64,000 bases of DNA, from contig JAUIMM010000003.1 in assembly GCA_031769625.1 (NCBI GenBank), positions 555,001 through 619,000 on the forward strand, read 5' to 3'. The DNA is from Taudactylus pleione (taxonomy: Eukaryota > Chordata > Amphibia > Anura > Myobatrachidae). The notes below the pieces were generated by a model that was given only the letters and a program-made list of their open reading frames with translations, did no database searches and was not told the DNA's origin. Of the stretch, positions 44,571 to 55,890 are shown piece after piece (the stretch's first letter is position 1; each line of letters begins with the position of its first letter). Made by a program: the position numbers and the translations under genes.

Positions 44571-44870
44571 GGGGCTGATTCGAGAACTGCACGCTGCTGC
44601 GACTGTTTTTAGCGCCTTGTGCCGTAGTCGCGCCTGCGACTATATGCGAATACATTTTCAATAAACTTCTAGGTGCATACATTTAAGATCGCTACTGCGA
44701 ATCTGTACGAACACAATTGGGACGTATGTGCTGTGCAACTTACGCACATGCGCAGCAGCAAAATAATCGATCAACATAGCGTGCGACTCAACTACAAATA
44801 TATTCTCATTCCACAGCAACAGAGACAGGTAACATGCACCTCCACTAAACTAGACGATCACCCCCCTCCC
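44571..44870. mobile_element. One end of a GGGGCTGATTCGAGAAC element
   Basis: The left terminus resembles the GGGCCTGATTCAG group and the body has TACGCACATGCGCAGCAG. No right end found. Confidence 0.4.
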
Positions 44871-45089
44871 CCCCCCGGGTGTTTCAGCTAGGGCGACTCT
44901 ACATTTTCCAGCAGGCCCAGGTCTTCCAGCTATGGTGAAACAAATTCGACAAATATTTACTGACACATAGCTTTTACTGACATGTTAGTCTACATAAAAC
45001 ACACCGAGAACAGAAAGCAGATGCAACATTTGCCGTAAAGTAGGGGATTAGAAATTGTAAAAAGAGGGTACAAAATACAGGTGTGTGTA

Positions 45090-45314
45090 TAATATATATA
45101 TATATATATATATATGGAAGAATAAACAGCGGCACTCGCGGGATTTTCAATAATGAATACTGGACACAGCCGTGTGTCCAGTATTCATTATTGAAAGTCC
45201 CGTGAGTGCCGCTGTTTTTTCTTCCCTGTGATTAAGGTCACCATACCTTCGGATGGCACCAGGGCAAGTAACATTTCCTATACTGTGTAGTGTCGGCTGA
45301 CACTGACTTTTTGT

Positions 45315-45353
<39 letters not shown>

Positions 45354-45504
45354 CGCTATTTTTCTGGAAAAATAAGTTCAGGAATTGTGGGTGGACCTCT
45401 AGAAAAACAGTTATATATATAAACATAAAAATACTGGCACTCACTTTGTTGCAGATCCTTCCAAATGCTTGCTGGGGTGCTCACCTTGGGGTGTGGTACC
45501 CCTC

Positions 45505-45566
<62 letters not shown>

Positions 45567-45665
45567 AGAAATAAGTGGCACTCCCAGTCCAAATACTCAG
45601 AGAAAAAACTGCTTTACTGTGCAGTAAAGCACTGTTTTTTCTCTGAGTATTTGGACTATATCTAT
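45090..45665. repeat. TA microsatellites with two long hairpins
   Basis: (TA)n tracts at 45090-45115, 45316-45352 and 45508-45548, the last running into (CA)n. Two near-perfect hairpins: 45118-45222 (AATACTGGACACA/TGTGTCCAGTATT arms) and 45585-45658 (GTCCAAATACTCAGAGAAAA arms). Likely one TA-targeting element in several pieces. Confidence 0.75.
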
Positions 45666-45819
45666 TTATTTTTTTTATTTTATTTTTATTTTTATATATA
45701 TATATATAGTCTTTTATTTAAGAACGTACATGTCAAAAATAGACGCAAATATGTCAAGCATACACAATAAATATTTGACACAAATACAACCAATTTTTCA
45801 CAATAATATTATACAACCA

Positions 45820-45875
45820 ATCAATACAAACATAATTCAAAAACAATATTATTAATAATAATAATAAATAATAAT

Positions 45876-45912
<37 letters not shown>
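45820..45912. repeat. (AAT)n/(ATT)n microsatellite
   Basis: ATT triplets, about 12 in a row, next to AAT triplets that can fold back on them. Confidence 0.9.
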
Positions 45913-46038
45913 GTTTTACTAAACTCTGCATGCTCCATCACGTCTTATCCTGCAGCTGTTGCGGGACTGCAGCTCCCATCACACGGCCCGTGGTTGTACA
46001 GTAGTCACACAGCATTAGCAGGCCAGGGCTCTCATTAC

Positions 46039-46122
46039 CTGGATGAGGTCAAACACCCTGTGCTCCTCGGCGTACACGGCCATCTGCGGGGGGATTCTCA
46101 GGGGCTTCGCCGTGGCGTCCAT
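46039..46122 (-). CDS. AK8: AK8 exon 1, start of the protein
   Basis: 84 nt, 28 codons: MDATAKPLRIPPQMAVYAEE then HRVFDLIQ, ending on a full CAG codon at the donor GTAATG. The ATG is chosen because MDAT followed by a short linker and RIPP is the conserved AK8 start, and no upstream ATG in this frame is needed. The region changes from AT-rich repeats to a CpG-rich block here, as expected for a first exon. The product would act as a nucleoside mono/diphosphate kinase in the axoneme or cytosol. Confidence 0.93.
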
Positions 46123-46305
46123 CTCGGTTAGTAACAGCCTGGTCAGCCGGTCACTAGGCCTCAGGTCCCGGCAAGGCGGCTGCAGCGCTCCCTAGCAACC
46201 CCAGTGCGGCTGGCGGCCGCCTAGCAACCGGCGTTTCCAACGACGCGACCAGGCGCCATCACCAGCCTCCAGCCGGCGCCTCGTTCTCCCTGCGCATGCG
46301 CGGAT
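46123..46305 (-). promoter_or_regulatory. AK8 promoter and 5' leader
   Basis: A GC- and CpG-rich block. CCTAGCAACC occurs twice (46191-46200 and 46220-46229, 29 bp apart). This is the strong half of the RFX X-box, used by cilia genes. A perfect NRF1-type palindrome TGCGCATGCGCG is at 46291-46302. No TATA box. In human, AK8 has a divergent neighbour (SPACA9), so the promoter could work both ways, but I could not find that gene's exons here. Confidence 0.75.
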
Positions 46306-46785
46306 AATAGAGTTCCACATTCCAGTACTAGTTTTCTACAAGCCTGAAAGTTCTATAGGAAAAGTTCTATCTGGTTAGAAACAAACAGTACACAAGTGTA
46401 CTCATATTATGCATACAGTGCCTATTCCACGTAACCTGAAAAACAAGGTAGATATGGGGGGGGGGGGGCATGCCACATAAGGAGTGTTTACACCAATAGG
46501 AAGTATGTGCCATGTTAGCATGTGTCATGTTATGTTAGTAAATGTCAGTATATCATGGGGTCTGAGTCACGTAATACGGTCACAATTCCGGACACCTAAT
46601 GCAATTGCAAGTCATCTGCAGCAATACAGCCATCACCGCTATCAATGGCACTTACACCTACCCCATGCTAGATGCAGAAAAAGCAACTACATGCCCCTCG
46701 GGACCAGGGCCATATCTAGGGGTGTGCAAGCGGGAAAGTCGCACAGGGCCCTGGGGGCGGTACTGTCACTGCCCCGCAGCACCTG
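46303..46785. other. Upstream flank of AK8
   Basis: A G13 run lies near 46457-46469. No exon or complete element recognised. Confidence 0.4.
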
Positions 46786-46789
46786 AATG

Positions 46790-46996
46790 CAGACCCTCCA
46801 ACATGACCCGTTCCATTAGGTACACAATGCTCTGCTCCTGGACTTCCCTCTTAATTTATGATTGCAGCCACCTGTGCTGGAACACCTGTCTCATCTATTA
46901 CCCAGTTCAACACAGGTGACTGCAATCATACATTAGGTGGGAAGTCCAGGAGCAGAGTGTTTTGTACCTAATGGAATGGGTCATGTTGGAGGGTAG
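46790..46996. mobile_element. Palindromic ACCCTCCAACATGACCC element
   Basis: The arms 'accctccaacatgacccgtt' and 'ggaatgggtcatgttggagggt' are complementary over about 65 bp each, through 'tgctcctggacttcc' / 'ggaagtccaggagca'. It should fold into a long hairpin. Confidence 0.8.
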
Positions 46997-46999
46997 GCT

Positions 47000-47465
47000 G
47001 CATGTAGCTTGGAGGGTGCCGCCCTCAGCTAGTAGCACCGATGCTCTGTCCTGGGCAGGCACCCTGCAGCTTGTGGAGCTGCCCATAGCGTCCTAGAGAC
47101 AGTGACCCTGCTGCCCCCTATGCCAGTTGTCATGATGTCACAGGTTTAGTGGTCGGGCTGGCACAGGGTGGCATATTAGAGCCCCTTTCCAAACATTTCT
47201 CTTACGTGGGTACGGCCAGTTGGCACCCATTACCGCTGATTCAGCCATGGCTGGGAAAAGACAGAGATGCGTGCCTGTCAGAATTATTGTAAGTAATGTA
47301 AGATGCATGTGCAAGCCGCAGTGTTTGTACAGGACGCTGCAAATCGCTAGATGTGGCTGCATCTGGACTTGCCTGCGACTGAGAATCAGGCTCCATAAGA
47401 CTATTAATTATATATGAAGTGCTATAAGACATAGAAGAAGTATATTTATATTCAGGCCCCATGAG
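47000..47465. other. Stretch without a recognised gene
   Basis: No supported feature. Confidence 0.35.
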
Positions 47466-47466
47466 T

Positions 47467-47850
47467 TAAGGCCCCCATACATCAGCGATGTTTTGGGCCG
47501 ATCCCCAGACACCCCGAGGTTGGAGCGTTGGTGAAATACAATATGTTGGGTTTCCCTGATTTGCCAATAATGGTCATTAGCAAATCGCAGATTTTTAACA
47601 TGAAGAATTTTAGTGACTCCCCGATGTCCGTCAATTGGCATTTTCAAACAGCGGATCCGGTCAGATCGGGGAATCGGTGAAACAGCATATTGCAGACTTT
47701 TGGTCCACTTGTCCTTCCATCCTTATCCGTGCCAGGATTGAATACAGGAATTTTGGGACATCCAGCATTCACAACCACCAGCTATCACTAACTGTACCTT
47801 TCTTGCTAAGGACTGGACAGACCTCAGGGCCTTATTCAGCTTTGGGAATA
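47467..47850. mobile_element. Partial AAGGCCCCCATACATC element
   Basis: It begins with the same end as the next element, followed by an inverted pair around 'gccgatccccagac' and 'cagatcggggaatcggtg' (about 47498 and 47662). Confidence 0.5.
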
Positions 47851-47856
47851 GAGTAA

Positions 47857-47989
47857 AGGCCCCCATACATCAGAGATTGATTGTGGCAATCGCGCGATTT
47901 GCAATTGATTGAAAAAGGGAAAGATTTTTATACACAATCGATTGCTAATTGCACGATTGCTACAATCAATCTCTGATGTATGGGGGCCT
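47857..47989. mobile_element. AGGCCCCCATACATCAGAG palindromic element
   Basis: Perfect ends AGGCCCCCATACATCAGAG and CTCTGATGTATGGGGGCCT, with complementary 'attgattg' and 'caatcaat' arms. Sibling of 56735-56906. Confidence 0.8.
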
Positions 47990-48144
47990 TGAGATTTAGC
48001 ACTTAGCTGATCATCTTGGTGAAACCATGCTGCACTGCAGATGGGGCAGACTTAAAATGTGCGGCGTGATTTAGATTTTCTGAGGGAGATGTCCAAACTG
48101 ACATCTAAATTATAGAGCAATAATATAGCTGTGCAGTACATAGT

Positions 48145-48490
48145 TGCCTACCTTTGGCTTCTCCTCGGGAGAAGCCTTGGTAGGAGAAGCAGGTGTGCAG
48201 TGATGGGGGCGGGGCCTGAATGTTTGCGTCATTAAGCCATGCCCCCTTCGCAGCAAATTGCCACGATTGGCTTAAATTTAAATAGGGGGCGGGACTAAAT
48301 GACGCGATTCACTGAGCATCGCGTTAAGCCCTGCCCCTACTCGGGGACCCGCGATCGCCGCGGAAATTCTCCCCATTCAATAGGAAGTGGGCACAATGCG
48401 GGAGAAGTGGCTACCCTTCCGGGGGTGCAGCGGGTTACCCGAAAAATCGTGAGCCTCCCACGAAAACCGGGAGGGGAGGCATGTATGGTG
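48145..48490. mobile_element. MITE of the TTGCCTACC/GGAGGCATG type
   Basis: The ends 'catagttgcctacctttgg' and 'ccgggaggggaggcatgta' are loosely inverted. The GC-rich core has 'ggggcggggcctg'. Related to 5099 and 62506 by end words. Confidence 0.5.
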
Positions 48491-48494
48491 CAGT

Positions 48495-49220
48495 ATTTGT
48501 GAGCTACATGCAAAAGCAGCCAGTGTTTACACTACATGCATAAAAATTGATGTATTTACACCCCTTGCATTGCAATATGGTTTGTCCAGGTACACAGTTA
48601 AGTGCTAATTCTCACTGTATTTCCAAAGCTGAGTCAAGCCCACATTTCCTACAAGTTAGTAATATAACCATCTGCTAACTGCAAATTACCCGGATATACA
48701 CTACTTCTTTCTAACATCTATTAACTTTTACCATTTGCGGCTTCTCCACTATCTGCTATTACTGATACCCACTTACTTGGACATACCATATTAGGGTTGC
48801 GCTTGTTAGAGCAGAGCAGGAGTCAGGAACCGGGGGCTCCTGATAACACCATCTCCAGGTGGTATTATTATCATAGGGCTTCCCCCAGTATTTTTTCACA
48901 ATATATTTTTAGTAACTTTGGCCAGATCACAATACAATTATGGGAAATGCGATCTGCTCACTACAAATATGAGATAATTAGTGTTTGGATGAGAATTTTA
49001 TGAATTCTACTCCAAATGCTATTTAATACATTTATGCAAAACTAAAATGTGAAAACACCTTTTTCACTTTATTTTAGTAAAATTAATGTTAATAAATAGG
49101 CCCCTAAGGAGCCTATTCATCATAACTAAAATGTCCCGTTAACCATGACTCTAGGAGGCCTATTTAGCATTAAATATTTGCAGTACATTCACTGAAATCA
49201 CCAGTTTTTGGGGATTACAC
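48495..49220. other. Stretch without a recognised gene
   Basis: AT-rich; nothing supported. Confidence 0.4.
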
Positions 49221-49221
49221 C

Positions 49222-49610
49222 AGGCTTGCCTACCCTCCCGATTGCCCAGATGTACTATGAAAGGATCGCCGCAGATATCCGATATCTGTTTTCCCTCCAT
49301 TTCTGCCAACAGCAGCAACACCAATAGGTTTCTATGGGGTTTGTGAAGCTGTCGGATTTACCAACCTCTGGAATGGGAGAAGCATTCCATAGTTGGCCCC
49401 CGGAGCGTGCGCCACCTGAAGATGGCATTGTGCTGCTACACTTGGCAATATTTACCGGGAGAGGGTTCCTCCAGGAACTCTCCCCGGTCACTAGCCACCG
49501 CACATGCATGGTCTGTAGATTCTGGAGCTGCAAGTAAAGCTCCCGCGGGGGGTTCATGCATGGGGAAACGCATTGATTCCCCAGTTTAGACAGAAGCAGT
49601 GGGTTAGCGC
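49222..49610. repeat. Probable MITE body, unclassified
   Basis: It begins 'ggcttgcctaccctcccgat', as in the 48145 group. Includes 'ggagagggttcctccaggaactctcc', an internal palindrome near 49458-49483. Right end not clear. Confidence 0.4.
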
Positions 49611-49679
49611 GTGTTAACCCCGGGAAAATGCTATTTAATTGAATAACATCCCTCTCTCTATGTCCAATGTCTCTCAACA

Positions 49680-50425
49680 GAGTGAGGAAAATTATGTGTA
49701 ATGTGGTTTATTGGTTGTTATTTTAGTGTTACTCATTGGTTACCAGCTCTGGGTGCCGTGCCTGCTAAACCATGAGGTTGATTAGGTTGGCGCCTAGGGC
49801 ACCACAAATGTGGCAGCAAGTGAATAAAATTAAGTCCTAACTTATTTCATGGCGGCTGTGCCTGCAGGGGTTATTTACAGAGGTTAGTTAGTTATCCAGT
49901 CCTGCCCACCAACCTGTCACTCACATGCCACCCCTGCCTGCCATCCTGTCACTCACATGCCATTAACATATTATTTACTGTACATTTCCCTCTGCCCACT
50001 AGTTTTCCCCTCTATCGCCACCTCCTGTTTATCAGTGTGCCCTACAATGGCCGTTACACTTACCTGAATAGCTTGTCAGGAAACGCCTGCCCTGTATACT
50101 CTGTGACTGCAGCTGGCAGGAAGTTCCTGGCTCAGATCTGGGGGTGGGGGGGCTGGGAGAGGGGAGCACGGGGGCTATATGCCTTAATCCTGTTCTGGCG
50201 CCGCCGTGTCCCAGACAGTAAGAATCAGCCTGATTCTTATTAGCTATTGCTGTCACACAGCCATAAGAAACAGCCGCGTCTTCAACTGCAGCAGCCGCAG
50301 TTACGGCGCAAGCTAGTCAATAAGATCTTCAGTAGGATATGCTAAATGAATGGGATCACAATCCAATATCTCTACATTATCTCATCACCTCTTTCCATAT
50401 ATTACAAAGAAATCTCTGCTGTTGT
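49680..50425. other. Stretch without a recognised gene
   Basis: Mixed sequence with a duplicated 'cctgccatcctgtcactcac'-like word (49906-49960). No exon recognised. Confidence 0.35.
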
Positions 50426-50439
50426 GTCAAAATCCAAGA

Positions 50440-50690
50440 TTAATCGATTGCATAATGTTGCTCTCTGAACCGAAACGCGTTGTGATAACCACAGACTCCA
50501 GCTCCCAGAGTTGGGGTTCTCATGTGCAAAGTGTGGCTTCAGAATGCAAACTTCCAGGAAATAAGGGGGCATGGCATGCTGCTACGTTTTCAACCTCCCA
50601 AAACCTCTCTCCAGGAGGCTATAAACAAGGAAATCATTCAACATCTAATATAAAAGTTTGTAATCTTGATCTGATGGTTCCATCCTCACA
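50440..50690 (+). pseudogene. Decayed DIRS RNase H fragment
   Basis: The plus-strand frame reads VVITTDSSSQSWGSHVQSVA, resembling the RNase H TTDAS-x-x-x-WG segment of the intact DIRS (LTTDASLRGWG). The expected strand with the Glu motif is lost, and no RT motif is visible upstream. Likely a small remnant of an older element. Confidence 0.5.
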
Positions 50691-50814
50691 CACAAGAGTA
50701 ACTCAATTCTCATCTATGCAGAGGGAAATCAGAACAGTTATGCTCTATCGGTGCCATGGAATTGCCAACTAGGACATGGGTACCCTCCTTTTCCTCTCAC
50801 GGCAAGGGTACTGT

Positions 50815-51000
50815 TACACTGTAACAATGGGTTTCCCAAACTCCACCATTACAGTCCAGGGTTTAAGGATAGCCACTCATAAGTCCAGATGGTTAAATCA
50901 AATTGACTCAATTACGTCACCTGTGCTCAAGCCTGGATATCCTTAAAACTTGGACTGTAATTGGCGGAGTTTGTGAAACTCTGCTGTAACACAGTTTATC
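50815..51000. mobile_element. Palindromic GGTTTCCCAAACTCC element
   Basis: The arms 'gtttcccaaactccaccatt' and 'ggcggagtttgtgaaac' are inverted, as are 'acagtccagggtttaaggat' and 'atatccttaaaacttggact'. Confidence 0.65.
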
Positions 51001-51039
51001 TAGTTCATGGAAAATGCTAAGTAGGAAATAATCTTCTAC

Positions 51040-51795
51040 ATAGGATACTACCATATTACCGGTGCCGGAATCCCGGCGCCGACATCCCAACCGCAGGGAG
51101 GATGTGTGTGGGGGGGTGGGGTTAGGGTACGGGGTTAGGGATAGGCACTAAAGGGTAGGTTAGGTTTAGGGAGGCTGTAGTTTGGAAGCAGACGGTCTAA
51201 ATCCCAACCGCCGGCTTCCAGACGTTCTAGTCCCGGTATGGTACTAATGACCGGCGTCTAAATCTAGATGCCTGTCATTAGCCAGTCGCCAGGCATCCCG
51301 ATCGAAGTGATGCCGAGCGCGGACAGCCACGGGGGGAGGGTTAGGTTTAGGGCTCCCGGGGGGCCTTAGGGTTAGGTTTAGGCTAAGGGAAGGGGGGGGG
51401 GTTAGGGTTATACACCCCCAGGGGGAGGTTAGGGTTAAGTCCCCCGGGGGGGTGCCTAGGTTTAGGCAGTGGGGAAAGGGGGGTTAGGTTTAGGCACTTG
51501 GGGGGGAGGTTAGGGTTAGGCACCCCTAAGGAGGGTTAGGGGGGGGGAATTAGGTTAGCGATACTTACCTTAGGGACGATCAGGATTTTTACCCTTGCCG
51601 GGCAGCCGCGGTAATACCTGCTACACCCGGTTTAGGGTGCATGGTGGGGGCGGTTAGGGTTAGGCACAAAAGAGGGAGGGTTAGTGGAGGGGGCGTGTTA
51701 GCATACCGAACAAGTGTCGGTATGCTAGCCCTGTCGGGATGCCGGTGTTGGGATTCAGACAGCCGGGATCCCGACTGCCGGCATCCAATACCGAT
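51040..51795. mobile_element. Cluster of GC-rich family elements
   Basis: Two or three overlapping copies. One starts at 51060 ('ggtgccggaatcccggcgcc'). A second starts near 51172 ('ggctgtagtttggaagcaga') inside the first one's TTAGGG core. A third tail has 'ccctgtcgggatgccggtgttgg' (51729-51751). Boundaries are not clean. Confidence 0.6.
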
Positions 51796-51798
51796 TCC

Positions 51799-51895
51799 CT
51801 TCTATACATACAGTAGTATAAAATAGAGTCCCTGGTAGGCGTCGGTCTGTGTGTTCGGGCTAATCTCAAGAACTACTGGATGGACTTTGATGCAG
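51799..51895 (+). mobile_element. Possible Helitron-like 5' end
   Basis: TTCTATACATACAGTAGTAT followed by AAAATAGAG and then 'tgtgtgttcgggctaatctc' and 'aactactggatggactttga'. This order resembles the left end of many animal Helitrons (TCTATACTAATATTATAAA, then a '...aactactggaccgattttga' block). The similarity is from memory. No helicase or Rep frame and no CTAG-hairpin end were found. Confidence 0.35.
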
Positions 51896-54800
51896 TTGTC
51901 ACTAGTGTATAGAGCATGTGTGGAGGAAGGATTAGGTGTATGACACAGTAATGTATGACAATAGGGAGCCGGGCAGTGATGATATTAGTGATGTAGATGT
52001 CACTAGTGTATAGAGCATGTGTGGAGGAAGGATTAGGTGTATGACACAATGTATGACAATAGGGATCAGAGCAGTGATGATATTAGCGATGTAGTTGTCA
52101 CTAGTGTATAGAGCATGTGTGGAGGAAGGATTAGGTGTATGACACAGTAATGTATGACAATAGGGATCAGAGCAGTGATGATATTAGTGATGTAGCTGTC
52201 ACTAGTGTATACAGCATGTGTGGGGGAAGGATTAGGTGTATAACACAGTAATGTATGACAATAGGGATCAGAGCAGTGATGATATTAGTGATGTAGCTGT
52301 CACTAGTGTATACAGCATGTGTGGGGGAAGGATTAGGTGTATGACACAGTAATGTATGACAATAGGGAGCAGAGCAGTGATGATATTAGTGATGTAGCTG
52401 TCACCATTGTATAGAGCATGTGTGGAGGAAGGATTAGGTGTATGACACAGTAATGTATGACAATAGGGAGCAGAGCAGTGATGATATTAGTGATTTAGGT
52501 GTCCCTAGTGTATAGAGCATGTGTGGAGGAAGGATTAGGTGTATGACACAGTAATGTATGACAATAGGGAGCAGAGCAGTGATGATATTAGTGATGTAGA
52601 TGTCACTAGTGTATAGAGCATGTGTGGAGGAAGGATTAGGTGTATGACACAGTAATGTATGACAATAGGGAGCAGAGCAGTGATGATATTAGTGATGTAG
52701 CTGTCACTAGTGTATAGAGCATGTGTGGAGGAAGGATTAGGTGTATGACACAGTAATGTATGACAATAGGGAGCAGAGCAGTGATGATATTAGTGATGTA
52801 GCTGTCACTAGTGTATAGAGCATGTGTGGGGGAAGGATTAGGTGTATGACACAGTAATGTATGACAATACGGAGCAGAGCAGTGATGATAATAGTGATGT
52901 AGCTGTCACTAGTGTATAGAGCATGTGTGGAGGAAGGATTAGGTGTATGACACAGTAATGTATGACACAAGGGAGCAGAGCAGTGATGATATTAGTGATG
53001 TAGATGTCACCATTGTATAGAGCATGTGTGGGGGAAGGATTAGGTGTATGACACAGTAATGTATGACAATAGGGAGCAGAGCAGTGATGATATTAGTGAT
53101 TTAGGTGTCCCTAGTGTATAGAGCATGTGTGGAGGAAGGATTAGGTGAATGACACAGTAATGTATGACAATAGGGAGCAGAGCAGTGATGATATTAGTGA
53201 TGTAGATGTCACCATTGTATAGAGCATGTGTGGAGGAAGGATTAGGTGTATGACACAGTAATGTATGACAATAGGGAGCAGAGCAGTGATGATATTAGTG
53301 ATTTAGGTGTCCCATAGTGTATAGAGCATGTGTGGAGGAAGGATTAGGTGTATGACACAGTAATGTATGACAATAGGGAGCAGAGCAGTGATGATATTAG
53401 TGATGTAGCTGTCACTAGTGTATAGAGCATGTGTGGGGGAAGGATTAGGTGTATGACACAGTAATGTATGACAATACGGAGCAGAGCAGTGATGATAATA
53501 GTGATGTAGCTGTCACTAGTGTATAGAGCATGTGTGGAGGAAGGATTAGGTGTATGACACAGTAATGTATGACACAAGGGAGCAGAGCAGTGATGATATT
53601 AGTGATGTAGATGTCACCATTGTATAGAGCATGTGTGGAGGAAGGTTTAGGTGTATGACACAGTAATGTATGACAATACGGAGCAGAGCAGTGATGATAA
53701 TAGTGATGTAGCTGTCACTAGTGTATAGAGCATGTGTGGAGGAAGGATTAGGTGTATGACACAGTAATGTATGACACAAGGGAGCAGAGCAGTGATGATA
53801 TTAGTGATGTAGATGTCACCATTGTATAGAGCATGTGTGGGGGAAGGATTAGGTGTATGACACAGTAATGTATGACAATAGGGAGCAGAGCAGTGATGAT
53901 ATTAGTGATTTAGGTGTCCCTAGTGTATAGAGCATGTGTGGAGGAAGGATTAGGTGAATGACACAGTAATGTATGACAATAGGGAGCAGAGCAGTGATGA
54001 TATTAGTGATGTAGATGTCACCATTGTATAGAGCATGTGTGGAGGAAGGATTAGGTGTATGACACAGTAATGTATGACAATAGGGAGCAGAGCAGTGATG
54101 ATATTAGTGATTTAGGTGTCCCATAGTGTATAGAGCATGTGTGGAGGAAGGATTAGGTGTATGACACAGTAATGTATGACAATAGGGAGCAGAGCAGTGA
54201 TGATATTAGTGATGTAGCTGTCACTAGTGTATAGAGCATGTGTGGGGGAAGGATTAGGTGTATGACACAGTAATGTATGACAATACGGAGCAGAGCAGTG
54301 ATGATAATAGTGATGTAGCTGTCACTAGTGTATAGAGCATGTGTGGAGGAAGGATTAGGTGTATGACACAGTAATGTATGACACAAGGGAGCAGAGCAGT
54401 GATGATATTAGTGATGTAGATGTCACCATTGTATAGAGCATGTGTGGAGGAAGGTTTAGGTGTATGACAATAGGGAGCAGAGCAGTGATGATATTAGTGA
54501 TGTAGGTGTCACTAGTGTATAGAGCATGTGTGGAGGAAGGATTAGGTGTAGGACACAGTAATGTATGACAATAGGGAGCAGAGCAGTGATGATATTAGTG
54601 ATGTAGCTGTCACTAGTGTATAGAGCATATGTGGAGGAAGGATTAGGTGAATGACACAGTAATGTATGACAATAGGGAGCAGAGCAGTGATGATATTAGT
54701 GATGTAGATGTCACCATTGTATAGAGCATGTGTGGAGGAAGGATTAGGTGTATGACACAGTAATGTATGACAATAGGGAGCAGAGCAGTGATGATATTAG

Positions 54801-55890
54801 TGATTTAGGTGTCCCTAGTGTATAGAGCATGTGTGGAGGAAGGATTAGGTGTAGGACACAGTAATGTATGACAACAGGGAGCAGAGCAGTGATGATATTA
54901 GTGATTTAGGTGTCGCTAGTGTATAGAGCATGTGTGGAGGAAGGATTAGGTGTAGGACACAGTAATGTATGACAATAGGGAGCAGAGCAGTGACGGTATT
55001 AGTGATTTAGGTGTCACTAGTGTATAGAGCATGTGTGGAGGAAGGATTAGGTGTAGGACACAGTAATGTATGACAACAGGGAGCAGAGCAGTGATGATAT
55101 TAGTGATTTAGGTGTCGCTAGTGTATAGAGCATGTGTGGAGGAAGGATTAGGTGTAGGACACAGTAATGTATGACAATAGGGAGCAGAGCAGTGACGGTA
55201 TTAGTGATTTAGGTGTCACTAGTGTATAGAGCATGTGTGGAGGAAGGATTAGGTGTAGGACACAGTAATGTATGACAACAGGGAGCAGAGCAGTGATGAT
55301 ATTAGTGATACAGCTGTCACTATTGTATAGAGCATGTGTGGGGGAAGGATTAGGTGTATGACAATAGGGAGCAGAGCAGTGATGATATTAGTGATGTAGC
55401 TGTCACTAGTGTATAGAGCATGTATGGAGGAAGGATTAGGTGTATGACACAGTAATGTATGACAATAGGGAGCAGAGCAGTGATGATATTAGTGATGTAG
55501 GTGTCACTAGTGTATAGAGCATGTGTGGAGGAAGGATTAGGTGTATGACACAGTAATGTATGACAATAGGGAGCAGAGCAGTGATGATATTAGTGATGTA
55601 GGTGTCACTATTGTATAGAGCATGTGTGGAGGAAGGATTAAGTGTATGACAGTAATGTATGACAATAGGGAGCAGAGCAGTTATATTAGTGATGTAGATG
55701 TCACTAGTGTATAGAGCATGTGTGGAGGAAGGATTAGGTGTATGACAGTAATGTATGACAATAGGGAGCAGAGCAGTTATATTAGTGATGTAGATGTCAC
55801 TAGTGTATAGAGCATGTGTGGAGGAAGGATTAGGTGTAGGACACATTAATGTATAACAATAGGGAGCAGAGCAGTGACGGTATTAGTGAA
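51896..55890. repeat. 101-bp satellite array with higher-order structure
   Basis: About 39 tandem copies of a ~101-bp unit containing CACTAGTGTATAGAGCATGT, GAGGAAGGATTAGGTGTATG and AGCAGAGCAGTGATGATATT. Variants recur at 809 bp: CCCATAGTG at 53311 and 54120; GGTGAATGAC at 53145 and 53954; ATACGGAG at 53473 and 54282. At 54840-55300 variants recur at 202 bp. Minus-strand frames of 77 and 136 codons here are translations of the repeat, not genes. Confidence 0.95.

Larger units (their letters stand above)
17974..46122 (-). other. AK8: AK8 gene, 5' part (five exons)
   Basis: Adenylate kinase 8 transfers phosphate between nucleoside mono- and triphosphates. It has two kinase domains and is linked to motile cilia in vertebrates. 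The five exons give 134 residues covering the first part of domain 1. Intron sizes are about 4.4, 15.6, 2.9 and 4.8 kb. Every intron is packed with non-autonomous elements, but none touches an exon. Identification rests on the joined peptide matching vertebrate AK8 as I know it: MDAT start, PEDPI block, GPPASGK P-loop, LCK-LN-LT-ENL block, and LVQERL-DC block. The next expected exon, starting with a GW-LDG motif, was looked for to the left and not found. Confidence 0.92.

Noticed and set aside
52737..55846. Repeated minus-strand frames of 77 and 136 codons beginning MCHTLLCHTP or MCPTPNPSST
   Set aside because: They are read-throughs of the 101-bp satellite; identical copies reappear at 607- and 809-bp steps with the DNA repeat and have no protein features.
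51896..55890. CRISPR-like array
   Set aside because: The repeat is continuous with no distinct spacers, and the window is eukaryotic.
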